This document shows positions 7,904-18,300 of a stretch of DNA of 64,000 bases, one piece after another. The position numbers and the translations under genes are program-made. The notes under the pieces are model-generated. The model did not search any database. It was not told the DNA's origin and was given only the letters and a program-made list of their open reading frames with translations. The stretch comes from Marinifilum caeruleilacunae (GTDB lineage: Bacteria; Bacteroidota; Bacteroidia; Bacteroidales; Marinifilaceae). Each line of letters begins with the position of its first letter. Position 1 is the first letter of the stretch. The stretch lies in NCBI RefSeq assembly GCF_013141825.1, contig NZ_RZNH01000032.1, forward strand, positions 1 through 64,000, in the 5' to 3' direction.

Positions 7904-10342
7904 ATGTTAAAAAATTTCTTAATTACCATTATTCGAAATTTTAATCGAAATAAGTTCTATACAGTCCTTAATGTTACAGGATTGTCGGTGGGATTAATAT
8001 GTGCAATTTTAATTGTGCTTTTTATTCAGGAAGAATTATCCTACGATAAGTACAATGTAAAGCATAAAAGAATTGTGCGTTTGGCTTCCGATTTTACCTT
8101 GAATGGAAAACGCGACCGGGTAGCTACCTCGCCCATGCCTTTTGGACCAACTTTTAAGCAGGAATTTCCTGAAGTGGAAGAGTTTGTTAGAGTTCAGGGG
8201 TCGGGAAGACAACAATTCCGATATGGTGAAAAAGAGTTTTACGAGGAACGAATTTCCTATGTTGATTCGAGTGTATTCAGGGTGTTTAGTTATAAGCTTC
8301 TGCAAGGTGATCCTGATAAAGCACTAAGCGAACCATACTCTATTGTTTTAAACCAAACGCTGGCCAAAAAGTATTTTGGCGATGAAGATCCGCTTGGAAA
8401 GGTATTAATTGTAGGTGAGGATAGATCCTTTACAGTAACTGGTGTAATGGAAGATATTCCGGGAAACAGTCACTTTAGGTTCAGAGGCTTTTATTCCATG
8501 AAAACCCTTGAGGCCTTGCGTGGCTCGGAGGAGTTCAATAGCACCGAACCCATTACATTTTGGAGTTTTAGCAATTATACTTTCCTACTGCTGAAGGAAA
8601 ACTCCAGGGTAGAAGCCATCAAGGAAAAATTTCCGCTTTATTACGAAAAATACATGAAAGCCCTGGGCGATCAGTTGGGAATTGATTACACCCTGGTTGT
8701 TCAGAAGCTCGCCGATATCCATTTAAAGTCCGACCTTCAGTGGGATGCACCAACAGGCAATATCAAGTATATATTTATATTATCAGCCATAGCCTTTTTT
8801 ATATTATCGATTGCTGGTATTAATTATATGAATATGGCCACAGCCCGATCTACCAAAAGAGCAAGGGAAGTTGGTGTTCGAAAAGTTGTTGGGGCGCATC
8901 GAGATACCTTGATCAGACAGTTTTTAATGGAGAGTTTATCCTTAACATTTCTGGCCCTGGCAATTGCAATTATTGTAGTAGAGCTGATTTTGCCATTTTT
9001 TAATAGTTTGGTGGATAAGGATTTGGCTCTAAGTATTTCGGAGACACCAGAAATATTAGTTTTCAGTGTTCTATTGGCCTTGATTCTTGGTATTGTTTCT
9101 GGTAGTTATCCTGCATTTTATTTGTCTTCTTTTCATCCTGCGGTCATTTTAAAAGGATCAACCATAAAGGGCAAAGCAGGTGGAATGCTCAGAAAACTTC
9201 TGGTGATATCACAGTTTACCGTATCTGCCATCATGATTAGCGGAACCATAATTGTAGGCATTCAGCTAAATTACATGAATAACAAGGATATGGGATTTAG
9301 TAAGGAGGATGTTTTGGTAAGTATCGTTAGAGATTCTCTAATGAGAACCAGGATTGAACCTTTGAAAGATGAGCTCAGAAAAAATCCAAATATCAACACA
9401 GTTGCTACCTCTAATACATTAATTGGTTTTGATGGTTCGAAAACTGTGCATTTGTACGAAGGTGAGGAAGGGATGGAACAATATGCCCTAAACTTTAGTG
9501 TAATCGATTTTGATTACCTGGATATGATGCAGATGAAAATGATGCAAGGCAGAAAGTTCGACCGGAATATCGCTTCGGATACAAGCAGTGCATTTATTGT
9601 GAACCAGGCCGCAGCCAGAAAATTCAATTGGAATGAGAATGCCGTTGGTAAAAAGTTGCAATTGGGCGTTGAGTTAGAGGGAGAAGAGGATGATGATGGA
9701 ATCATGAAAGGAGAGGTAGTTGGTGTTGTAGCTGATTTTCATTACCGACCTTTGCGTGAAAATATTGAACCGATTAACTTTCTGGTAAGCGAACATGAGA
9801 GGTTTCGACGGGTTATGTACGTAAAACTGAATCAGGATAACCGGGAAGAAACGATAAAATATATCGAGAAGGTTTGGAACGAGTTTAGTCCAAAAATGGC
9901 CTTTAATTACTTCTTTTTGGATGAAAGATTGAGAGAGAATTATGATTCTGAAGTAAGGTTGACATGGATTTTCTCCATTTTTTCTTTGCTGAGTATCCTT
10001 ATTGCTTCTCTGGGTTTATTTGGCCTTTCGTCCTTTATTGCCGAGCAGCGAACCAAAGAGTTGGGTGTTCGTAAAGTTTTGGGAGCTTCGGTTAGTCAGC
10101 TTGTGTACCTGTTAACCAAAGAGTTTGTGAAGCTGATTATAATAGCCAATATTATAGCCATACCAATTGCCTACTGGGCAATGAATGTTTGGCTGAACGA
10201 TTTTTCATATCGCATTCAGATTAGTTGGTGGATTTTTCTGCTTACCATCATTGTTTCTTTGGCAATCGGAATTTGTACCGTTGCATGGCAATCGTTCAGA
10301 GCAGCCTCTGCCGATCCGGTAAATGCCATTAAATATGAATAA
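7904..10342 (+). CDS. MacB/FtsX-type ABC transporter permease 2
   Basis: An 812-residue paralogue of the permease at 4802. It has the same architecture: an N-terminal helix (about 16-42), a MacB core domain, a four-helix block at about 285-460, a second periplasmic domain, and a C-terminal helix block (about 685-805). The FtsX coupling segments read ARSTKRAREVGVRKVVGAHR and EQRTKELGVRKVLGAS. Compared with the first permease, the periplasmic parts have diverged much more than the membrane parts, which suggests a heterodimer with two different periplasmic surfaces (inference). It is preceded by 51 bases lacking an obvious promoter, so it probably belongs to the same transcript. It ends 33 bases before a small cytosolic gene. 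Confidence 0.9.
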   Translation: MLKNFLITIIRNFNRNKFYTVLNVTGLSVGLICAILIVLFIQEELSYDKYNVKHKRIVRLASDFTLNGKRDRVATSPMPFGPTFKQEFPEVEEFVRVQGSGRQQFRYGEKEFYEERISYVDSSVFRVFSYKLLQGDPDKALSEPYSIVLNQTLAKKYFGDEDPLGKVLIVGEDRSFTVTGVMEDIPGNSHFRFRGFYSMKTLEALRGSEEFNSTEPITFWSFSNYTFLLLKENSRVEAIKEKFPLYYEKYMKALGDQLGIDYTLVVQKLADIHLKSDLQWDAPTGNIKYIFILSAIAFFILSIAGINYMNMATARSTKRAREVGVRKVVGAHRDTLIRQFLMESLSLTFLALAIAIIVVELILPFFNSLVDKDLALSISETPEILVFSVLLALILGIVSGSYPAFYLSSFHPAVILKGSTIKGKAGGMLRKLLVISQFTVSAIMISGTIIVGIQLNYMNNKDMGFSKEDVLVSIVRDSLMRTRIEPLKDELRKNPNINTVATSNTLIGFDGSKTVHLYEGEEGMEQYALNFSVIDFDYLDMMQMKMMQGRKFDRNIASDTSSAFIVNQAAARKFNWNENAVGKKLQLGVELEGEEDDDGIMKGEVVGVVADFHYRPLRENIEPINFLVSEHERFRRVMYVKLNQDNREETIKYIEKVWNEFSPKMAFNYFFLDERLRENYDSEVRLTWIFSIFSLLSILIASLGLFGLSSFIAEQRTKELGVRKVLGASVSQLVYLLTKEFVKLIIIANIIAIPIAYWAMNVWLNDFSYRIQISWWIFLLTIIVSLAIGICTVAWQSFRAASADPVNAIKYE

Positions 10343-10375
10343 AAACAACAAGCAATAACCTTTAACCTTTAAGTC

Positions 10376-10666
10376 ATGAGAGAAATATGTGTACCCATTC
10401 CATTTGCCGATGATAACCAGGTGGCCGAAGTGGAAGTGAAATTTGCAGATCGCAAAATAAGTGTTCAATATAGACTCGAATCATTTGTATGGGACGTGAG
10501 CGATGATCCTGAATTTGATCCGGAAAGTGGGATTGCAGAAAATTTATTAAGGATTTATAAGCTAAAGAAGACGATAGCTGATTACGATTCGGATTGGGAG
10601 TTGATACAAATTTTTACACCTGCCGAAAACTCAAAATACATCCAGGTTTTATTCAGAAAAAAATAA
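10376..10666 (+). CDS. Small acidic cytosolic protein of unknown function
   Basis: A 96-residue soluble protein without signal peptide or membrane helix. It starts MREICVPIPFADDNQVAEVEVKF, in two predicted beta-strands, and has an acidic centre (DVSDDPEFDPESG) followed by a helix and two further strands. I do not recognise the family. It lies 33 bases after permease 2 on the same strand, so it is probably the fifth gene of the exporter operon and may be an accessory or a passenger. The ATG at 10376 is the only good start. No Shine-Dalgarno sequence is seen, which is normal for Bacteroidota. Confidence 0.7.
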   Translation: MREICVPIPFADDNQVAEVEVKFADRKISVQYRLESFVWDVSDDPEFDPESGIAENLLRIYKLKKTIADYDSDWELIQIFTPAENSKYIQVLFRKK

Positions 10667-10671
10667 TTTAA

Positions 10672-10741
10672 ATTGCGGCTGTAACTAATAAGAGCTTTGT
10701 TCGTCTTACAAACGATTCAAAACAATTAATAAAGCCGCAAT
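10672..10741 (+). promoter_or_regulatory. Long-range inverted repeat ending at a start codon
   Basis: ATTGCGGCT (10672-10680) and its exact complement AGCCGCAAT (10733-10741) are 52 bases apart, and the right arm touches the ATG at 10742. In the loop, TTTGT and ACAAA can form a smaller hairpin. In RNA the structure could control translation of the downstream gene or act as a processing or attenuation site between it and the exporter operon. Confidence 0.4.
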
Positions 10742-11986
10742 ATGGAATACCTGATTAAAATCGTACTGTTTTTTTCTTTGTTTTTTAGCTTGTTATTGAA
10801 TGCCTTAGGCTTAGGAGCCCAAAACTATCCTTGCTATCTGTATGGTTCAATAACTACTGTTGATGGAGATGTATATGAAGGTCCAATTCGTTGGAACGAT
10901 GAGGAAGTTTTTCTAACGGATGTTTTTAATTCTCAGAAAATTGAAAATCCTTACCTGAAATACCTGGACGAAGAAAAGCCCCAAATAGTAGAGTACAAGA
11001 AACGAAGAAGAACTTCATGGTATCGTGTTGAGTACTCCAATGGTTCTACCAATCAGTCATTGATACGAAAATTCGAATGTCGTTTTGGTGATATCAATTC
11101 CATTTCGGTTACAGGCAGCGAATCGGTAAACCTTGAATTAAAAACAGGGAAATTCATTAATCTCAAAGGAGGTTCCAATGATGTTGGAAATCAGGTTTGG
11201 ATCATGGATCATGAATTGGGCTTGCTTAAAATTGATTGGAATAGAATTGATGTAGTTAATTTTTTCAGACCTGAGAACCAGATTCAGGAAAATTTTGGAA
11301 ATCCAATTTATGGAAAAATTACAACTACAATAGGAGAGTTTACCGGTTTTATTCAATGGGATCATGATGAACGCTTGCTGCAAGATAAACTGGATGGCTT
11401 AAGTCGCGATGGCGATATGAATATCCCTTTTGCTAAAATAAAAGAGATAAAAAAGCAAGAGAATGGATCATTGATTACTTTACAATCGGGTCGAGAATTG
11501 CATTTAAAATCGTCGAATGACGTAAGCAGAAGCAACAGGGGAATTATTGTAACCATTCCTCAAGTTGGGAGAATTGATTTTACCTGGAAACACTTTTTGT
11601 CATTGGAAATTATAGCCCTTCCTCAAAATGTGGTGAACTGTTTTTCTGAATTTAAAGATTCTGAAAGGCTATATGGCAAGCTAACTACCAAGGAGGGGAA
11701 AACCTTCGAAGGAGTTATTGTGTACGATCTTGATGAGGCTATGGATTCTGAGGTTCTTAATGGGTTGAATGATAAGCTAGAATTTTCCATTCCTTTTAGA
11801 AATGTGAAAAAAATTACACCCAAGGCGTATAATTATTGTTTAGTTGAGCTAAAAAGTGGGCAAAACCTTTATTTAGGCGATCAAACTGATGTTTCGGGAA
11901 AAAATGCGGGAATATTAATATTCACCGGAAATGACCAATATGAAATTATCGATTGGGACGATTTGGAGGAAATAGAATTCATGTAA
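10742..11986 (+). CDS. Exported protein of three tandem about 105-residue repeats, function unknown
   Basis: A 414-residue protein with a signal peptide (about 1-28, hydrophobic core VLFFSLFFSLLLNALGLG). The rest is three diverged copies of one beta-rich module, beginning at about residues 33, 188 and 308. Each starts with the pattern Y-G-[SK]-[IL]-T-T-x2-G-x-[FVT]-x-G, then I-x-[WY]-x-x-[DE]-E and an acidic turn. A later stretch reads LxSG-x4-L, followed by D-V-[SG]-x3-x-G-I and a closing strand (IDWN, FTWK, IDWDD). I do not recognise the family. The layout suggests a periplasmic or surface beta-repeat protein. It is last in the exporter operon and is followed by a strong terminator, so a link to the transport system is possible but unproven. 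Confidence 0.75.
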   Translation: MEYLIKIVLFFSLFFSLLLNALGLGAQNYPCYLYGSITTVDGDVYEGPIRWNDEEVFLTDVFNSQKIENPYLKYLDEEKPQIVEYKKRRRTSWYRVEYSNGSTNQSLIRKFECRFGDINSISVTGSESVNLELKTGKFINLKGGSNDVGNQVWIMDHELGLLKIDWNRIDVVNFFRPENQIQENFGNPIYGKITTTIGEFTGFIQWDHDERLLQDKLDGLSRDGDMNIPFAKIKEIKKQENGSLITLQSGRELHLKSSNDVSRSNRGIIVTIPQVGRIDFTWKHFLSLEIIALPQNVVNCFSEFKDSERLYGKLTTKEGKTFEGVIVYDLDEAMDSEVLNGLNDKLEFSIPFRNVKKITPKAYNYCLVELKSGQNLYLGDQTDVSGKNAGILIFTGNDQYEIIDWDDLEEIEFM

Positions 11987-12040
11987 AAAGACCACAAGGA
12001 CTGGTCATAAAAAAAGATTACAATCATCTAAACATATTGA

Positions 12041-12076
12041 AAAACCTGATCATACCTTATTTGATCAGGTTTTTTG
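12041..12076 (+). terminator. Rho-independent terminator of the exporter operon
   Basis: AAAACCTGATCA (12041-12052) pairs with TGATCAGGTTTT (12062-12073) around a 9-base loop and is followed by a T run. It lies about 55 bases after the stop of the repeat protein and ends the operon starting at 3547. Confidence 0.85.
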
Positions 12077-12332
12077 CTTGTAAACTTCTGATATCGTTCA
12101 AACTACAAATGTTTAATTTTTATAAAACAAAAAACTATTCATAACTTAGGGGAAAAATGTGTGATTTGTAGGTGGAAATAATACATGGGTAATAATTAAT
12201 ATGTTGAAATTTTTCACCAAATTTGAAACTTATTTATTTTTCTCTCGTCAAAACAAAGAGTTCTTTTATAAAAAGAATAATTGTTTTTATCTAACATGCT
12301 AGTGAGTTTGACTGATTAGAAAACTGATTGTT
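12077..12332. other. Intergenic region before the giant surface-protein gene
   Basis: About 256 very AT-rich bases. No open frame, tRNA or repeat was seen. No close match to the Bacteroidota -7 element TAnnTTTG was found, so the promoter of the 3171-residue gene could not be placed. The leader just before the ATG contains ATGCTAGTGAGTTTGACTG, with no recognised motif. Confidence 0.5.
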
Positions 12333-15300
12333 ATGAAAAGGTATGGTATACGTCTACTACTATTAATATTACTACATACTGTTTATATTACTGCCGAAGC
12401 ACGTGATTTCTACTGGATTGGAGGATCGGGTAATTTCAATGATATTCAACATTGGAGTGATCAGCCAGGAGGAAAGGTGAATCCGGAAGCCTTGTTGCCC
12501 GATAAGGACGATAATGTGTATTTCGATGAATTTTCATTTCCAGATCCGGGAGCGGAGGTTGTAATTACCAACGTAGCTCGTTGTGCGAATATGCATTGGG
12601 GAAATGTAAAAAATATGCCAACCCTGAAAACGGATGCCAATCCAGCTCATTATTTGGTCATATACGGTGGTGTAACTTTTACCAACCAAATGATCATCGA
12701 TCTTGATCGTCCTTTATATTTTAGAGCAAGTACACAAGGCAATACAATCGATTTTGGAGGTAATATCTTTGATGGGGATCTTATTTTTGAAAACAATGGA
12801 GGTTGGAGAATTACTGGAGATCTTGATATTCTTGATAATGACATTCAGTTTCAGCAAGGAACTTTAAGTATCGAAGCTGAAGTGAATTGTGGTAGTATTG
12901 TATCTGAAACATCAATTTCGCGCGAATTATTTTTAAACTCTGCGACGATTAATTTAAATAAAACAGGAAATTCGGTCTTGTCTTTTCAAACCGATAATCT
13001 TACAGTACATCCAGGAAATTCCACTATTAATATTTTGTCTGATAATTCCAGTGTTGAAACTACTGGGATGCAAATGGTAGATTTCTACGATCTTGTTTTC
13101 TCTGGTAACGCCGGAGAGATTGTGAATTCAAGTTTAAGAGCGAATTTTAATAAACTTACTTTTCAGAAAGATGGTAGTTTAAGTGGAGAAAATGATTTTC
13201 AGGAACTGGTTTTTACAGAAGGCAATTCATATACTTTGAATAATGGAGTTCAAAATGTTCAAGTGTTGTTTACAGCTTTAGGACAATGTTACTCATATAT
13301 AAGTATAACAGGTGGTGGTGCCGGAGGTTTTATTTCTGCCAATGGTGTTGCCTTAGATTATTTAAAAGTTAGAAATATCACTGCCAACGGAGGAGCTGCT
13401 CCATTTGCCGCAAACAATTCTTACGACCTGGGTGCAAACACAGGTTGGAACTTTATTGCCCCTTCTGCCGACGATTATACATGGACGGGTGCAGGAGGAG
13501 ATAATTTGTGGGGCAATCACTTAAATTGGGACAAATCATGTGTTCCTTCAAGGAACAATAATGCCACCATACCAGATGGATTTACAGTAGAAATTAATGT
13601 TCCTGCCGAGTGTAAGGAACTTACTGTTTTAGGAACTTCAGTGATTGGAGGGAATAATTCTCTTGAAGTTTACTCATCGCTGAATGCAACAGGAGCCAAT
13701 TGGGCTTTCAATGGAGAAACTTACCTAAAAGGAAGTGGTTCGGTTTCTTTAAATGCTACAATGTCTGGTGCGCTAATTGTTGAGGCAACTGGAGCTTATA
13801 CATTGGCTACCAATATTAGTATCGATAATGTATTGCGTCTGATTTCTGGAAATTTATCTGCCGCAACATTTGATATTGATGCTGATCGATTTGAATCTAA
13901 TTCCAGTCAGGCAAGAACTTTGGATATTACCAACTCAACGATAGACATTAACGAAGGTGTAATGCGTGCATGGCATGTTGAAGGCAGTGGTTTTACCTTT
14001 AACGGCACAGGATCTCAAATTACATTGACTCAAAGTGGTGCAGAGTTTTATAATAACAATTCTGATGGAATCAATTATGGAGCTGTATTGTTTAATCCGC
14101 TTGATAACCAGGTGTTTTTAACCAATGATAATGCAACAGACTATCCAACTTTCGATGAGTTAAGGTTTAATGGTAGTGCAATCATAAAAGGAAATCATCA
14201 ATACCATAAGCTGGTTTTTGCTGAAGGGAATGAATATCTTTTCCAGGCTGGAAGTACTCAGAAAATTCTTGATATCGATGGACTTACAGCAATGGGTTCA
14301 TGTTCAGAAAATATCTCCTTGAAAGGGGATGGCGGAATTGCCTTTATTGATAGTGATGTAAACTCTTCAAATATCCAACGCATTCGAGTTGAAGATGTAA
14401 ATGTTGTTGGCGGAATGGCAGGTGTACTGCAAGCAAAAGAATCGGTTGGTGTATCTGGCTACGATGGTTGGGTTTTTCCGAACGACCTGGTAGGTGGAGA
14501 TGTAAATTGGACAGGAGCTGTGGATGGCAATTGGTTTGAAGCAGGAAACTGGGATACTGGTTGTGTTCCAACCAGAAAAGACAATGTTTTCTTTGATGAA
14601 GGTAGCATACCTACAGGAAATTTAAATGTAAACATCTCGGTAAAAGGAAAAATTGCCGAATGTAACAATATGACCTGGATTGCTTCACCAACAATGACCT
14701 TTTCTGGTGACCAGCAACTAAATGTATTTGGTAGCCTGGATATGTCAGGAATGGCAGTTGGTAATAATTCTTTTTCAGGCGAAATGAATTTTAAAGCAGA
14801 AACTGCTCAAACCATTACGATTGGTGCAGTTGAACTGATAAGTGACTTGAATTTTGTCGGAAACAAACAGGATGATGGAACATGGAAAAATGGTCCTTGG
14901 GCTTTAAATTCAGATCTTACAACTACCGGAATTATCAATCTTGAACGAGGTGATCTTTCAACAAATAATCACCAAGTTGAGGCAAACGAATTTTATTCAA
15001 ATTATGGAGTAGATAATCTTCGTTCATTAAACCTGGGATCTTCCATTCTAAAAGTAGATCGATTAGAGGTGTCTGCAAACTCATTTACTTTACTGGCAGG
15101 AACATCTGAAATTCAGATGGCAACAGCTGGTGAATTTATTGTTTCAACGGGCGATGAAGTTTTAAACTTCCACAATTTAACTTTTCAAGAAACAACCGGA
15201 AATGCTTACCTGGATGTTTTTGCTGATGATGTAAGCTTCAACAATATGGTTTTCAATGGAAATACTTATTTCAGAAAACCAACACCTTCGAAAATTAGTT

Positions 15301-18300
15301 TTACAGCTGAAAATATTCAAATGGCAGTAGGTAAAACTTATGTTTTTGAAAGCGGACAAACTTTTATTTTAGGTGGATTAAATGCCGATGGTGCTTGTGA
15401 AGGTACCATTGATATTTCAGGCTCAGATTCTGATGCTGCGATTTTCCAGGCAAAATCAGGAGTGACTGATATAGAGGTGAATTCGGTAAATCTACTAAAT
15501 GTTCATGCAGAACCAGATAATGTGTTTGTAGCGAAAGCTTCTCTTGATTTGGGTAATACCACAGGTTGGAAGTTCGAGGACGAACCTACGGGAAGAGATC
15601 TGTTCTGGGTAGGAGGAGAAGGAAACTGGGACGATCCGAACCATTGGTCTACAACTTCGGGCGGAGCCGCAGATGGTTGTGTGCCAACAGCTAAGGATAA
15701 TGTTTTCTTTGATGTAAATTCATTTAACGGATTTGATCAGAATGTATATACAGGAGCTGGAGATATTCGATGCAGAACAATGGATTGGACTGGATCTGAA
15801 ACAGCTCGACCAAATTTTGTAATGGGAGCAACCGATATTTCAGGTGTATATATATATGGCTCGTTTATATTGAATGCAGAATTGGATATTGATTTATCTC
15901 CTCTGGTAAATTTCTATTTTAGAGCAACCGAAGCTCAGAGTATGAACACATTTGGTTATGTGTTTCCAAATGTAGTGGAGTTCGATGGTAAATCAGGAGT
16001 TTGGACAATGTATTCTGACTTTCAGACTTCAGGAGATTTGTTTATCCGCCAAGGAAAATTGGTTGCCAATGGCAATTTAGTAGAGTGTAAAAGTATCACT
16101 TCCATCGATCAACCTGCCGGAATTCATTCAAGAGGATTAGATATCAGTAATTCTAATGTAATTGTGAATGGTAGCGAGGATGTTTCTGGAAGATCAATCT
16201 ATATTAACCTTGCCGATGAGTCTTACGATCAAGGGTTTGAATTAGTTGCTGATAATAGTACAGTTCGTGTAAAAGATATTGCCGATGTAATTCTTGTAGG
16301 TACAGCAGCACATTCTATCAGCTTCAATGATTTTATTTTCGAACAGGGAGGTAAGCTGGATGGTGGTTTCTCTGGACTCGATGTATATGCTTCGCACATG
16401 TTAATACAAGGTGATGGTGTAATTAACGGGAAGAAAAATTCATTTGGAACTCTTGAATTGGCAAGAGGTTTTGAGTATAAATTGGAAAAGGGCAGAACCA
16501 TTACTACCGACAATCTATTGGTAGAAGGTAGTTGTTTTGCACCGATATATTTACATTCCACTAAGGATGGTGCAGGTAATGAAACATTTATCAAAGCCAA
16601 TAATAATGTAACAGGAAACTTCCTGGAATTGAAAGATATACATGCCGATGTTTCTGAAGGAGTTACTTATACCGCTACGAATTCTTTCGATTTAGGAAAT
16701 GTAACTGGCTGGACAATAGATGGTGCCATTGCACCTATAGCATTATACTGGACGGGTAATGGAGCTGATGATGATTGGAACAATCATGAAAACTGGAGTA
16801 GAGCTATGGACGGTAGCGAAGAAGGTTGTGTTCCAACTCTAAACGACGATGTGTTTTTTACTTCCAATTCATTCTTTGGCAGTAAGTTGGTTGAGATTAC
16901 AGCCGATGCAAAGTGTCATAGCATGACTTGGAATGATGATATTGATCCGGATGCAAATTTTTCAGTAACCGCTAAATTGCAAATTGGTGGTTCTATGGAC
17001 CTTACAGAAAGTATGGCATTGGATATGCAGGGAACATTCGAGTTTGTTGGCGATGGTTTAACCGATAATAAAACTGTTGACTTTGCCAGTAAAACCATGG
17101 ATGGAGATATCCGATTTATTGGAACCAGCCAGAATTGGACGTGGCAAACAGGATTTGTTACTTCCGGTAACCTGATTATTGATGAAGGATCTGTTTCAAC
17201 CCAGGAGAATAACTTCACTGTAAATCAGTTTAGTTCATTATCGCTTCACGATTTTGATGCAGTTCGTTCGTTCGATATGACAAAATCTTTGGTGACAATA
17301 AGTTCCGATGCCATTACAGGTTGGAACATGAAAATGAATACTACCGGAGGTTTGACTTTCACAAGTACCGATTCCTATATTACTTTCGAGAATGGTGGTG
17401 GAATCTATTGCGAAACAGATGGTGACGTTCATTTCGGATTTGTTGATTTTGTTGACAATGGAGTAATCAATATTAAAAGTACAGCCGATACAGAACAAGG
17501 GTATTTTGGTTCGGTAAGATTTATGGAGGAAGGAAAGATTTTTGGTAACAATGAATTTACAAATCTTGAATTCACTCTGGGATATGAAAACAATACCATC
17601 GAATCGGGAAAAACCATAACGGTTCATTACGATTTAAAAATGGAAGGTGTTCGTTGTTCATACGTTTTCCTAAAATCCAGTACAGCAGGAGTTCCGGCAA
17701 CAGTTCATAAACCAAGCGGAACTTTCGACAAAATTTACAATGCAGCACTAACTGATATTCAGGGTACTTCGGGTTCTGGGCAACCACATCCAGTTAAATA
17801 TCATTTTGAAGAAGATAACACTACAGGTTTTGTTTTATATGTTGATCCAAGTGGAGAGGAAAATCCACCTTCATTCGAAGAGAGTTTTGATAAACCTAGA
17901 GAAGAGTGGTGTAGTAATGTTGCAGTTTTGGATCATGTTGAAGGATTTCCAATTAACAGTTCAACAACTTTCCAATGGTATTTCAGTGCTGATGACGGAG
18001 CAACAGATCCATATACAGAATTAACTGGTGAAACAAATCCGGTAATCGAAGTTGATCAAAATGGATTTTATAAAGTTGAAGTTCGATATGGAATCAACAA
18101 ATTTGATGGTACCGATTGTAAAATCGAATCGAAAATTGAAGTTGCCCTTGGAGAAGTTTCAAAAGTATCTTTGGAAATTACTTCCAATAATGTAAAATGT
18201 TTCGGACAAGGAAATGGTCGAATCATTGCAAAAGTTGCCGATGTTCAATATCCGGAATATCAATTTTTCTGGGAAGATGAATCGGGAACTGAAATTACAA

